Positions 26,866 to 35,605 of a stretch of 64,000 nt of DNA are shown here, piece by piece. Below the pieces are notes generated by a model that was not told the DNA's origin, did not search any database, and was given only the letters and a program-made list of their open reading frames with translations. Position 1 is the stretch's first letter, and every line of letters starts with the position of its first letter. Source of the stretch: Streptomyces sp. NBC_00358. GTDB taxonomy: Bacteria; Actinomycetota; Actinomycetes; Streptomycetales; Streptomycetaceae. The stretch covers positions 8,308,001 to 8,372,000 of the forward strand of contig NZ_CP107976.1 of NCBI RefSeq assembly GCF_036099295.1, read 5' to 3'. The translations under genes were made by a program, and so were the position numbers.

Positions 26866-28200
26866 TCAGCGCACCAGGGCGGGCCGCTTGGCGTCGAACT
26901 CCCACCCGGGGACGAGGAAGCGCATCCCGACGGCGTCGTCGCGGGCGCCGAGCGCCTCCTTCAGGTACAGCTCGTGGGCCGCCAGCAGCCGGTCCATGTC
27001 GAGCTGGACGCCCAGACCGGGGGCGTCCGGCAGCGCGATCTCGCCGTCGACGATGCGCGGCGGGGCGACCGTGAGCCGCTCCAGCCCCTCCTGCCAGATC
27101 CAGTGGGTGTCGAGGGCGTTGTACGCGCCCGGCGCCGCGGCCCCGCAGTGCGTGACCATGGCGAGCGAGATGTCGAAGTGGTTGTTCGAGTGGCAGCCCC
27201 AGGTCAGGCCCATGGCGTTGCAGAGCTGGGCCACCCGGACCGAGCCCCGCATGGTCCAGAAGTGCGGGTCGGCCAGCGGGATGGAGACCGACTGGAGCGC
27301 CAGGGCGTGGGTGAGCTGCCGCCAGTCCGTGGCGATCATGTTGGTGGCCGTCGGCAGCCCCGTCGCCCGGCGGAACTCGGCCAGGATCTCCCGCCCCGAG
27401 TAGCCGTCCTCGGCGCCGCAGGGGTCCTCGGCGTAGGCGAGCGTGCCCACCAGGGGCTCGCACAGTCCGATCGCCTCGCGCAGCGACCAGGCGCCATTGG
27501 GGTCGAGGGTGATCCGGGCCTCGGGGAAGCGGTCCTTCAGCGCCCGGACGGCCCGGACCTCCTCGGCGCCCTCCAGGACACCGCCCTTGAGCTTGAAGTC
27601 CCGGAAGCCGTACAGCGCGTGGGCGGCCTCGGCCTGCCGGACGATCGCGTCCGGCGTGAGGGCCTCCTCGTGCCGCAGGCGGTACCAGTCCACGTCCGAG
27701 TCGCTCTCGCGGACGTACGCCAGATCCGTGCGGTCCGGGTCGCCGACGTAGAAGAGATAGCCGAGCACCCGCACGCGGTCGCGTTGCTGCCCGTCGCCGA
27801 GGAGGGCGGCGACCGGCACGTCGAGGTGCTGGCCGAGCAGGTCGAGCAGGGCCGACTCGACGGCGGTGACGGCGTGGACGGCCGTGCGCAGATCGAAGGT
27901 CTGGGCGCCGCGGCCGCCGGCGTCGCGGTCACGGAAGCGGTCCCCGATCTCGCGCAGGACGCGCTGGTGGTCGCCCAGCTTCGTGCCGAGGACCAGGGAC
28001 TGCGCGTCGCGCAGCGTCCGGGTGATCTTCTCCCCGCCGGGCACCTCGCCGAGTCCGGTCCGCCCCTCGGAGTCCTTCAGGACGACGACGTTGCGGGTGA
28101 AGTAGGGGCCGTGGGCGCCCGACAGGTTCAGCTCCATGCAGTCCCGTCCCGCGACGGGGTAGACGGAGAACTCGGTGATCGTCGGTTGCTGACTCATCAT
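26866..28200 (-). CDS. gudD: Glucarate dehydratase
   Basis: A 444-residue enolase-superfamily enzyme dehydrating D-glucarate (and L-idarate) to 5-dehydro-4-deoxy-D-glucarate. Visible catalytic and metal elements are the KxK base (DFKLKGG), DPNGAW and EDPCG metal ligands, ATNM and the ADPHFW His that acts on the other face. Length is normal. The start is one of two adjacent ATGs (28200/28197) after AAGGA; a TTG lies immediately before. It is the second gene after the KDG dehydratase on the same strand, 112 bp away, giving two successive pathway steps. Confidence 0.93.
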   Translation of the reverse strand: MMSQQPTITEFSVYPVAGRDCMELNLSGAHGPYFTRNVVVLKDSEGRTGLGEVPGGEKITRTLRDAQSLVLGTKLGDHQRVLREIGDRFRDRDAGGRGAQTFDLRTAVHAVTAVESALLDLLGQHLDVPVAALLGDGQQRDRVRVLGYLFYVGDPDRTDLAYVRESDSDVDWYRLRHEEALTPDAIVRQAEAAHALYGFRDFKLKGGVLEGAEEVRAVRALKDRFPEARITLDPNGAWSLREAIGLCEPLVGTLAYAEDPCGAEDGYSGREILAEFRRATGLPTATNMIATDWRQLTHALALQSVSIPLADPHFWTMRGSVRVAQLCNAMGLTWGCHSNNHFDISLAMVTHCGAAAPGAYNALDTHWIWQEGLERLTVAPPRIVDGEIALPDAPGLGVQLDMDRLLAAHELYLKEALGARDDAVGMRFLVPGWEFDAKRPALVR

Positions 28201-28312
28201 CAAAATCCTTGTGTACGAGGGTGACCGGGACCGGTGATCACAGGATGGCGGCGACGGGCCGGGGGAGGGGGATGGCCCGCCCCGGGCCGCGTCGGTCCGT
28301 CCCCCGCGCGCC

Positions 28313-29272
28313 TCAGGCGGGCCGGCGCGTGCCTCCGGCCAGAGCCAGCCCGGTGTCGAGGACCCGCTCCAGCGCGGCGAGATCGGCCGGACCGGGGTCG
28401 GTGAGCGGCGCGCGCACCGGGCCGACGGGAAGGCCCCGCAGCCGGGCCGCGGCCTTGACCAGCGAGACGCCGTACCCGGGCACCTTGTCGCGGAGTTCCA
28501 CGAACGGGACGTAGAAGTCGCGCAGCAGCTTGGTCATGGTCGCCTCGTCGCCCGTGCGCAGGGCGGTGAAGAACGCGCCGGCGATCTCGGGAGCGAAGGC
28601 GTGGACGGCCGACGAGTAGGCGGGGACGCCCACGGTGGCGTACGCGCGGGCCTGGATCTCGGCGGTGGCGGCTCCGTTGAAGAAGAGGAAGCCGTCGGGT
28701 GCGGCGAGCGTGAGGCGCTGGAGCCGGTCGAGGTCGCTGTGTCCGTCCTTCAGCCCGATGACCGTGGGGATCGCCGCGATGGCGCGCAGCCCCTCGGGAG
28801 TGAACGTGACCGGGCCGCGCTGGTAGGCGATGAGCGGCAGCCGCGTACCGGCGGCGATCCGGCGCACCTGCTCGACCAGGCCGGCCTCGGGGGCCTCGAC
28901 GAGATAGTGGGGCAGCGCGAGGAGGGCGTCCGCGCCGGCCTCCTCCGCGATCCGGGCGAACCGCAGCGCCTGCGCCCATCCGTAGCCGACGCCCGCGATC
29001 ACCGGCAGCCGGCCGTCGGCGATCTCGACCGTCGCGGTGACGACCGCGCGGTACTCGTCCTCGTCCAGCGCGCTGAACTCCCCGGTTCCGCAGGCGGGGA
29101 ACACCGCGCCCGGCGCCGTGGCCAACTGGGCGGCCAGGTAAGTCCGGTAGGACTCCACATCGAGGTCGCCGGCCTCCGTGAAGCTCGTGAGCGGGAAGGA
29201 CAGGACCCCGCTCGTCATGCCGTCGCGCAGCCGTTGGGCCACGCCCTCCGGATCCCCGCTGAACCCTGCCAT
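28313..29272 (-). CDS. kdgD: 5-dehydro-4-deoxyglucarate dehydratase
   Basis: A 319-residue DapA-superfamily lyase converting 5-dehydro-4-deoxyglucarate to 2,5-dioxopentanoate plus CO2 and water. The Schiff-base Lys is in GLKDGHSD and the catalytic Tyr in AYQRGPVTF. The ATG at 29272 is preferred to one at 29281 because AGGG is correctly spaced only for the former. It is first in the glucarate operon. The next pathway enzyme, 2,5-dioxopentanoate dehydrogenase, is not in the window. A strong promoter with an operator-like palindrome is visible upstream. Confidence 0.92.
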   Translation of the reverse strand: MAGFSGDPEGVAQRLRDGMTSGVLSFPLTSFTEAGDLDVESYRTYLAAQLATAPGAVFPACGTGEFSALDEDEYRAVVTATVEIADGRLPVIAGVGYGWAQALRFARIAEEAGADALLALPHYLVEAPEAGLVEQVRRIAAGTRLPLIAYQRGPVTFTPEGLRAIAAIPTVIGLKDGHSDLDRLQRLTLAAPDGFLFFNGAATAEIQARAYATVGVPAYSSAVHAFAPEIAGAFFTALRTGDEATMTKLLRDFYVPFVELRDKVPGYGVSLVKAAARLRGLPVGPVRAPLTDPGPADLAALERVLDTGLALAGGTRRPA

Positions 29273-29285
29273 GAGTCTCATCCCT

Positions 29286-29308
29286 ATATGCAGACGTCGT
29301 CTATGTAT
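29286..29308. promoter_or_regulatory. Operator-like palindrome in the glucarate leader
   Basis: The perfect core AGACG-T-CGTCT (29292-29302) is flanked at equal distance by ATA and TAT. It lies just downstream of the predicted transcription start, the position of a roadblock repressor. No regulator gene adjoins it. Confidence 0.5.
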
Positions 29309-29316
29309 GAGAACTC

Positions 29317-29345
29317 AGATTAGATTCGTGAACCTCGCGGGTCAA
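29317..29345 (-). promoter_or_regulatory. Promoter of the glucarate operon
   Basis: On the minus strand TTGACC (29345-29340) and TAATCT (29322-29317) are separated by 17 bp, a near-consensus housekeeping promoter. Transcription would start near 29310, about 38 bp before the kdgD ATG. Confidence 0.7.
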
Positions 29346-29400
29346 TGGGCTCGGTCCTGCGGATCCGCGGCCCTCGGACTGATCCGCGCCCGACACAGCA

Positions 29401-29437
29401 CGGCGGGCCCGCAGCCGGGGAGGCTGCGGGCCCGCCG
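29401..29437. terminator. Terminator of the sulfatase gene
   Basis: A perfect 16-bp stem (29401-29416 with 29422-29437) and a 5-base loop lie 78 bp beyond the stop of the minus-strand sulfatase gene. A second, smaller hairpin is at 29472-29491. Confidence 0.75.
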
Positions 29438-29515
29438 AATCCGGACCAGGATGTTCGCCGCTCGGGCGGGGCTCCCCGCGTGCGCGGGGAGGGCGCCCGT
29501 TCGGCCGGGGGACCG

Positions 29516-31777
29516 TCAGTGCGAGGCGGTCGCGGCCGCCTCGCCCGGCTGCGGGCCGTACGCCGTCATGAAGCGGTCGCGGAACTTGTCCATCCCCCAC
29601 ACCGGCGCGTTGTCCGCGGGCTTGAGCCCGTCGGACCAGCCCCAGTCGGAGACGCGGTCCAGCACCTTGGGGTCACGGGCGACGATGGTGACCGGCACGT
29701 CCTTGTCGGAGGTTCCACCGGTGACCGTCGGGACGGGCTGGTGGTCGCCGAGGAAGACGAGGACGGTGTTGTCGTCGCCGTAGCGCTGGACCCACTGGGT
29801 CAGGCTGTCCAGGGAGTACTGGATGGCCTTGCGGTACTCGGTCCGCACACGCTTCGAGCTCTTCCAGACCTCCGTGGGGTTCGTGCCCTCTTTCTTGATC
29901 TTGTAGAAGACCTTGCCGTCCCCGAGGTCCTTCCAGTCGATCGTGTGGGCGATCGGGGACCAGGGGTTGTGGCTGGAGGCGAGGATGATCTCCGCCATGA
30001 TCGGGCCGCGGTTCTTCTTGCCGTGCTCCAGCTTCTGGAAGGACTCCAGGCTGAACTGGTCCGGCACCGGCGTCCAGCTGAAGTACGGGCCCTGATAACC
30101 GAGGTGTGTCGAGTCGTAGATGTGGTCGAGGCCGAAGTACTTGCCCTCGGGCCAGGCCAGGCGCACGCCCGGGACGATGCCGACCGTGCGCCAGGCGCCG
30201 GTCTTCTGGAAGTAGCTGGTGAGGGTCGCGCGCTTGCTGGTGGTCAGGGACCGGTACCGCTGCTGGTTCTTGACCCACGTGCCGGACAGGAACGTCGAAT
30301 GGGCGAGCCAGCTCCCGGCGCCAGTCACGGGCGACCTGAGCCAGCCGCTGCGCGCCGAGAAACCGGCCGCCTTGAGCCTGGCGTCGCCCGCCTTGAGCGT
30401 CGCGTCGACCTCCGGTCCCATCACCGGATCGTCGATGGCCACCCGGCCGTAGCTCTCGATGAACGTGAGCATCACGTCCTTGCCGCGCAGCCCGGTCAGC
30501 AGCTGGTCGGACGGGGTGTGGGCGAAGGCGTCGACGGCCATCTGCTTCTTGTAGACGTCGGCGTCACCGAGGCCGTCGCGAACGTACTGCACCCGGTTGG
30601 AGAGGTACTGGGCGTAGCCCTTGCTGGCGATCGTGACTCCGCCGGTCTGCACGCCCAGGGTGAAGCAGATGATCCAGGCGACGCCGAGGACGAGGGTGGA
30701 GCGAACGGCCCCGGTCCGGTGCCGGGCCAGCACATTCGCCAGCCGCATCATCGCGAGCACGCTCAACGCGAGTACGGCGATGACCAGGACGATGATCCCG
30801 ACCACCGCGAACACCTCGCCCGAGCGCCCGAACGAGTCCTTGACCCAGTCCGCCCCGTCGCTCAGCAGGACCCAGTCGAAGACCAGGTCGAACGGCCGGG
30901 CCAGGGTCTCGCGGAAGCCCATGTCGAGGCACTTCAGGATGCCGGACAGTCCGAGGACCACCCCCAGGACTCCGGCGGTGATCCGCCGCGCCTTCGTCGG
31001 CAGGACGAGCAGGACGGCCGTGACGAAGACCGCCTCGACCGGGAGGCGAAGGAACGCCCGGACGCTCATCCAGTCGAGGCGGTTGGGCACGAGGAGGACG
31101 GTCAGCACCAGCGCACCGGCCAGGACGCTCGTGGCCACCCCCACGACACGTGCGGCCCGGGGGAACCGGCGGCGCCAGCCGAACCAACCGGGGCGGGCGG
31201 TGACGGCGTTCGCGGCGCGCTCGGCCTCGTCCGGGCTCACGGCCTCGTCCGGGCTCACGGTCTCGTCCGGGGTCGCGGGCTCCGACGGAAGCCGGTCGTC
31301 GGCCTCGGGGGCGGACTCGTCGTCGGTGGAGTGCGGGACGGTGGCCTCGTCGTGCGTGGTGGGTTGCGGGACGGAGGAGCCGTCCCCGGCAGTGGGGTGC
31401 GGGACGGTGCTGTCGTCGTCGGTGGTGGCCTGCGAGCCGGTGGGCTCGTCATGGACGGCGGCGTGCGGGACGGTGGTTCCGTCGCGGGGGGACGGCACGG
31501 TGGCTTCGTCGTCGGCCGGGTGGGAGGTGGTGACCTCGTCGTCGGCCGGGTGCGTGGTGGGTTCGGCGGCGGCGGCTTGCGGGACGGCGGTCCCGCGGCG
31601 TTCCTCGTCGCCGGCCGGCTCCTCCGCCCGGTCTTCCGGCGCGGGGCTCGCGGTCGCCCCGGTCGGTTCGGCCGTCCCGGAGTCCCCCCGACTGTCCTCG
31701 GCCACCGTCGCGTCCGGGTCCGGACCCGCCTCGGCTTCTGTCTCCGGCAGTTGGCGAGGAGGCGTGTGGTGCGACAC
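29516..31777 (-). CDS. Membrane sulfatase-fold protein, LTA-synthase-like
   Basis: A 753-residue membrane protein. The start is GTG 31777, which has GGAAGGA 7 bp upstream; an in-frame start 78 bp earlier has none. Residues about 5-190 are disordered and rich in Thr, Asp, Pro and His, with loose TVPHPT/ADDE repeats. About five membrane helices follow (residues 200-370). The extracellular sulfatase/alkaline-phosphatase domain contains FIESYG, GSWLAHSTFLSG (likely nucleophile region) and the metal-binding GDHQPVP. Such proteins transfer phosphoglycerol or phosphoethanolamine groups to envelope glycans. The exact substrate is unknown, and the gene stands alone between catabolic units. Confidence 0.82.
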   Translation of the reverse strand: MSHHTPPRQLPETEAEAGPDPDATVAEDSRGDSGTAEPTGATASPAPEDRAEEPAGDEERRGTAVPQAAAAEPTTHPADDEVTTSHPADDEATVPSPRDGTTVPHAAVHDEPTGSQATTDDDSTVPHPTAGDGSSVPQPTTHDEATVPHSTDDESAPEADDRLPSEPATPDETVSPDEAVSPDEAERAANAVTARPGWFGWRRRFPRAARVVGVATSVLAGALVLTVLLVPNRLDWMSVRAFLRLPVEAVFVTAVLLVLPTKARRITAGVLGVVLGLSGILKCLDMGFRETLARPFDLVFDWVLLSDGADWVKDSFGRSGEVFAVVGIIVLVIAVLALSVLAMMRLANVLARHRTGAVRSTLVLGVAWIICFTLGVQTGGVTIASKGYAQYLSNRVQYVRDGLGDADVYKKQMAVDAFAHTPSDQLLTGLRGKDVMLTFIESYGRVAIDDPVMGPEVDATLKAGDARLKAAGFSARSGWLRSPVTGAGSWLAHSTFLSGTWVKNQQRYRSLTTSKRATLTSYFQKTGAWRTVGIVPGVRLAWPEGKYFGLDHIYDSTHLGYQGPYFSWTPVPDQFSLESFQKLEHGKKNRGPIMAEIILASSHNPWSPIAHTIDWKDLGDGKVFYKIKKEGTNPTEVWKSSKRVRTEYRKAIQYSLDSLTQWVQRYGDDNTVLVFLGDHQPVPTVTGGTSDKDVPVTIVARDPKVLDRVSDWGWSDGLKPADNAPVWGMDKFRDRFMTAYGPQPGEAAATASH

Positions 31778-31928
31778 CCGAAGGTCCTTCCGTGCGAAAC
31801 CCGGTACTGGCGCGACGGAGGCATTTCCGTCACCCCCCATACGGTCGGCCGTCACCTCCGGTTCAACGGCGGAGAACGACCGCGCACAGAGTACGTCGCC
31901 AGGATCACCCGGATGACACCGCCGGGGC

Positions 31929-33578
31929 CTACCGCTCCGCCGCCACCTCCCGAGCCCACCGGTAGTCGGCCTTGCCGCTCGGGGAACGCCGGATGGCTTC
32001 GGTTATCACCAGCCGGCGCGGGATCTTGTAGCCCGCCAGGCGGGCGCGGCAGTGCGTCTGGATGTCGGCGAGGGACGGCATCGGCGCGCCCTCCCGGAGT
32101 TGGACGACCGCCGCCACCTGATTGCCCCACTTCGGGTCGGGCACTCCGGCGACCAGGGCGTCGTACACGTCCGGATGCGCCTTGAGGGCCTGTTCGACCT
32201 CCTCGGGATAGACCTTCTCGCCACCGGTGTTGATGCACTGCGAGCCCCGGCCGAGGACGATGACGATGCCCTCCTCGTCGACCGTGGCCATGTCGCCGAG
32301 GAGCACCCAGCGCTCGTCGCCCTTGCGGAAGAACGTCTCGGCGGTCTTCTTGGGGTCGTTGTAGTAGCCGAGGGGTACATGGCCGCGCTGCGCGACCCGT
32401 CCGGGCTCGCCGACCGCGACCGGCTCGTACGTCACCGGATCCACCACCTGCGTACGGGCGTTGACACGGATGCGGAAGCCGCGCTCGGGGCCGGAGTCGG
32501 CCGTCGCGGTCCCGTTGAAGCCGGACTCCGAGGAGCCGAAGTTGTTGAGCAGCATCACGTTCGGGACGAGCGCCTGGAACTGTTCGCGCACGGTGTCCGA
32601 CATGATCGCGCCGGACGAGGACACGCTGAACAGGGCGGAGCAGTCCGTGCCCTTCAAAGGGCCGTTCAGTGCGTCGACGAGGGGCCGCAGCATCGCGTCG
32701 CCGACCAGCGACACGCTGGTCACCCTCTCCGTCTCGATCGTCCGCAGGACCTCCTCGGGCACGAACTTGCGGTGGAGCACGACGCGTTGGCCGAAGTTGA
32801 AGGCGATGAAGGCGGTGAGCGTCGAGGTGCCGTGCATCAGCGGGGGAGTGGGGAAGAAGGTGATCCCGGCGCCGCCCGCCGCGACGCGCTCGGCGAGCTC
32901 CTCGGGCTTCGCGACCGGATCGCCGGTCGGGGCGCCCCCGCCGAGACCGGCGAAGAAGAGGTCCTCCTGCCGCCACATCACGCCCTTGGGCATCCCCGTC
33001 GTGCCACCGGTGTAGATGATGAACTGGTCGTCCGCGGAACGCGGGGGGAAGCCGCGCCCGGGTGACCCGGCGGCCTCGGCGTCGGAGAAGTCGACCGCGT
33101 CCACGACGCTCGCCGCATCCGCCGCATCCGCCGCATCCGCCGTGCCCGCTCGGGGCGCCGGCCCGCCCACCCGGACGAGATGCCGCAGCCGCGGGGCGCG
33201 TGGCCGTGCCGCCGCCACCCGTTCGTCGAACTCCGCGTCGAAGACCAGCGCGGCCAGGTCGGCGTCCTGATAGAGGTAGGCCAACTCATCTTCTACGTAT
33301 CGGTAGTTGACGTTGACCGGGACGATGCGCGCCTTCAGGCAGGCCAGCACCGTCTGGAGGTACTCGACGCCGTTGTAGAGGTGGAGGCCGAGGTGCTCAC
33401 CGGGGCGGATCCCGCTGTCGACCAGATGGTGTGCGACGCGGTTCGCGGCCGCGTCGAGCTGCGCGTACGTCAGGCGGCGCTCCGCGCCCGTACCCGGTTG
33501 ATCGATGTACACGAGCGCCTCGCGGTCCGGGACCACGTCGACGACCGACTCGAACAGGTCGGCAAGGTTGTACTCCAC
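31929..33578 (-). CDS. Acyl-CoA synthetase (FadD-like)
   Basis: A 549-residue ANL ligase. The GTG at 33578 has AGGAGGA three bases before it and gives the normal N-terminus VEYNLADLFESVVD; the frame is open for 204 bp more upstream but without support. The core motif is IYTGGTTGMPKGVMW, and GRGSQCINTGGEKVYPEEVE and SPSGKADYRW (catalytic Lys) lie near the end. An Ala-Asp run near residue 150 comes from a 9-bp DNA repeat. It is divergent from the crotonase operon across a shared operator, so it probably activates the acid that the operon degrades; steroid- or terpenoid-type acids are plausible. Confidence 0.9.
   Translation of the reverse strand: MEYNLADLFESVVDVVPDREALVYIDQPGTGAERRLTYAQLDAAANRVAHHLVDSGIRPGEHLGLHLYNGVEYLQTVLACLKARIVPVNVNYRYVEDELAYLYQDADLAALVFDAEFDERVAAARPRAPRLRHLVRVGGPAPRAGTADAADAADAASVVDAVDFSDAEAAGSPGRGFPPRSADDQFIIYTGGTTGMPKGVMWRQEDLFFAGLGGGAPTGDPVAKPEELAERVAAGGAGITFFPTPPLMHGTSTLTAFIAFNFGQRVVLHRKFVPEEVLRTIETERVTSVSLVGDAMLRPLVDALNGPLKGTDCSALFSVSSSGAIMSDTVREQFQALVPNVMLLNNFGSSESGFNGTATADSGPERGFRIRVNARTQVVDPVTYEPVAVGEPGRVAQRGHVPLGYYNDPKKTAETFFRKGDERWVLLGDMATVDEEGIVIVLGRGSQCINTGGEKVYPEEVEQALKAHPDVYDALVAGVPDPKWGNQVAAVVQLREGAPMPSLADIQTHCRARLAGYKIPRRLVITEAIRRSPSGKADYRWAREVAAER
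33112..33138 (-). repeat. Three 9-bp repeats inside the ligase gene
   Basis: GCATCCGCC is repeated three times in tandem, keeping frame and adding an Ala-Asp-Ala run to a surface-loop region of the ligase. Confidence 0.75.
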
Positions 33579-33700
33579 CGTTCCTCCTGACCGTGACCGT
33601 GTACGTCCGTGGCCGGGCGCCCCCGGGGCGTGTCCACCCCGGGCCCGACGGTCATCAGAGCAAAGCCCGACCCAACTGGGAAGGGCTCCGGCAGAAGAAA

Positions 33701-33717
33701 TCTGACTGTCTGTCAGA
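33701..33717. promoter_or_regulatory. 17-bp palindrome, copy 2 of a shared operator
   Basis: TCTGACTGTCTGTCAGA is a perfect 6-bp-arm inverted repeat followed by AAAA. It lies between the divergent ligase and crotonase genes. It overlaps a possible plus-strand promoter, CTGACT (33702) and TGTACT (33725-33730) with a 17-bp gap. Confidence 0.7.
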
Positions 33718-33781
33718 AAACCCTTGTACTGGCTCGACGCCTCCTGCAACCTGTTCTGGCATCCGAGACGGGAGGACCGCA

Positions 33782-34582
33782 ATGGGTGGGACGGAACACC
33801 TCACCGTGCGGCGCGAAGGCGCCACACTGGTGCTCACGCTCAACAGGCCCGAGGCCAGGAACGCGCTCTCGCTGCCGATGCTGGTCGGTCTGTACGACGG
33901 CTGGGTCGAGGCCGACGCGGACGACGCGATCCGCTCGATCGTGCTCACCGGCGCCGGTGGCGCCTTCTGCGCCGGGATGGACCTCAAGGCGCTGGCCGGC
34001 AAGGGGATGGAGGGCGAGCAGTACCGGGACCGGCTCAAGGCCGACCCCGATCTGCACTGGAAGGCCATGCTGCGCCACCACCGCCCGCGCAAACCGGTGA
34101 TCGCCGCCGTCGAGGGGTACTGCGTCGCGGGCGGCACCGAGATCCTCCAGGGCACCGACATCCGGGTCGCGGGCGCCTCCGCGACCTTCGGGCTGTTCGA
34201 GGTCAGGCGCGGACTCTTCCCGATCGGCGGCTCGACGGTCCGGCTGCAACGCCAGATCCCGCGCACCCACGCCCTCGAAATGCTCCTCACGGGACGCCCG
34301 TACACCGCCGAGGAGGCCGCGGGCATCGGACTGATCGGCCACGTCGTGCCCGACGGCGCCGCGCTCGACAAGGCCCTCGCCCTCGCCGAACAGGTCAATG
34401 CCTGCGGCCCGCTCGCGGTCGAGGCGGTCAAGGCGTCCGTGTACGAGACCGCCGAGCTGACCGAGACCGACGGACTCGCCGCCGAACTGCGGCGCGGCTG
34501 GCCCGTCTTCGACACCGACGACGCCAAGGAGGGCTCCCGGGCGTTCGCCGAGAAGCGCCCGCCCGTCTACCGGCGCGCCTGA
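33782..34582 (+). CDS. Enoyl-CoA hydratase/isomerase (crotonase family)
   Basis: A 266-residue crotonase. Both Glu positions used by enoyl-CoA hydratases are kept: E120 in AGGTEIL and E140 in GLFEVRRGLFP. The oxyanion-hole segment FCAGMDLKAL is present. The ATG follows GGGAGGA with a 5-bp spacer. It opens the operon that continues with the DUF35 protein and two thiolase-fold proteins, and would hydrate the double bond that precedes carbon-carbon cleavage. An isomerase or hydrolase role cannot be ruled out from sequence. Confidence 0.9.
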   Translation: MGGTEHLTVRREGATLVLTLNRPEARNALSLPMLVGLYDGWVEADADDAIRSIVLTGAGGAFCAGMDLKALAGKGMEGEQYRDRLKADPDLHWKAMLRHHRPRKPVIAAVEGYCVAGGTEILQGTDIRVAGASATFGLFEVRRGLFPIGGSTVRLQRQIPRTHALEMLLTGRPYTAEEAAGIGLIGHVVPDGAALDKALALAEQVNACGPLAVEAVKASVYETAELTETDGLAAELRRGWPVFDTDDAKEGSRAFAEKRPPVYRRA

Positions 34583-34660
34583 CCCGCAAGCCCGGCCCCG
34601 CACGCGTTCGACCCGTCCCGCGGACGGGGCGCGTCCGGCCGTTGGAAGGAGAGATCCGGG

Positions 34661-35605
34661 ATGCCCGAAGTCCTCAAAGCCCCCCTCGTCGTCGAGTTCC
34701 CCTTCACCCGCTCGCTCGGGCCCGTGCAGAGCGCCTTCCTCACGGGCCTGCGCGAAGGGGTCGTCCTCGGTGTGCGCGCCGCCGACGGCCGCACCCTCGT
34801 CCCGCCCGTCGAGTACGACCCCGTCACCGCCGAGGAGATCCGCGACCTCGTCGAGGTGGCCCCCACCGGCACCGTCACCACCTGGGCCTGGAACCACGAG
34901 CCCCGCCGCGGCCAGCCCCTGGACACGCCCTTCGCCTGGGTCCTGGTGCGACTCGACGGCGCCGACACCGCCCTGCTGCACGCCCTCGACGCCCCGGGCC
35001 CCGACGCCGTACGCACCGGGATGCGCGTCCGGATCCGCTGGGCACCCGAACGCTCCGGCGCGATCACGGACATCGCCTGCTTCGAGCCGTTCGACGGCGC
35101 GGCGGGCGGCCGGCCGACGGGACACGACGGCCGGTTCGACGACATGGTGACCGGCATCGTCGCCCCCGCCCGGCTCGACTACGTCTACTCGCCGGGGCGC
35201 GCCCAGTCCGCCTACATCGCGAGCCTCTCCGAGCGGCGGACCGTCGGCGAACGCTGTCCCTCCTGCCGCAAGGTGTACGTCCCGTCCAGGGGCGCGTGCC
35301 CCACCTGCGGGGTGGCCACCTCCGAACCGGTCGAGGTCGGCCCGCGCGGCACCGTCACCACGTACTGCATCGTCAACATCAAGGCGAAGAACCTCGACAT
35401 CGAAGTCCCGTACGTCTACGCCCACATCGCCCTCGACGGCGCGGGCCTCGCGCTGCACGGCCGGATCGGCGGCATCCCCTACGACGAGGTCCGGATGGGC
35501 CTGCGGGTTGAGCCGGTGTGGTCCGAGGGCGGCCGCTACCCCGACCACTACCGGCCCACCGGGGAACCGGACGCGGACTACGAGACGTACAAGGAGATGC
35601 TGTAG
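34661..35605 (+). CDS. Tandem DUF35 OB-fold protein with one zinc ribbon
   Basis: A 314-residue protein made of two DUF35-like halves. The second half (about residues 165-314) has a rubredoxin-like zinc ribbon, C199-x2-C202 and C213-x2-C216, followed by an OB-fold. The first half (about 1-140) has an OB-fold-like sequence but no such cysteines. DUF35 proteins bind thiolase-fold partners and help hold acyl-CoA, as ChsH2 does with Ltp2 in steroid side-chain cleavage. The gene directly precedes two thiolase-like genes, the first starting one base after its stop codon. GGAAGGAGAG lies before the ATG. Confidence 0.85.
   Translation: MPEVLKAPLVVEFPFTRSLGPVQSAFLTGLREGVVLGVRAADGRTLVPPVEYDPVTAEEIRDLVEVAPTGTVTTWAWNHEPRRGQPLDTPFAWVLVRLDGADTALLHALDAPGPDAVRTGMRVRIRWAPERSGAITDIACFEPFDGAAGGRPTGHDGRFDDMVTGIVAPARLDYVYSPGRAQSAYIASLSERRTVGERCPSCRKVYVPSRGACPTCGVATSEPVEVGPRGTVTTYCIVNIKAKNLDIEVPYVYAHIALDGAGLALHGRIGGIPYDEVRMGLRVEPVWSEGGRYPDHYRPTGEPDADYETYKEML

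Noticed and set aside
29472..29491. Hairpin CTCCCCGC-GTGC-GCGGGGAG resembling an actinobacterial type I-E CRISPR repeat.
   Set aside because: Only one copy, no spacer periodicity and no cas genes. It is better explained as a secondary terminator hairpin after the sulfatase gene.
31778..31855. Upstream in-frame start for the membrane sulfatase.
   Set aside because: No Shine-Dalgarno there, whereas GTG 31777 has GGAAGGA at ideal spacing.
33579..33782. 68-residue N-terminal extension of the minus-strand acyl-CoA synthetase.
   Set aside because: It would span the shared operator and has no family similarity; GTG 33578 has AGGAGGA directly upstream.
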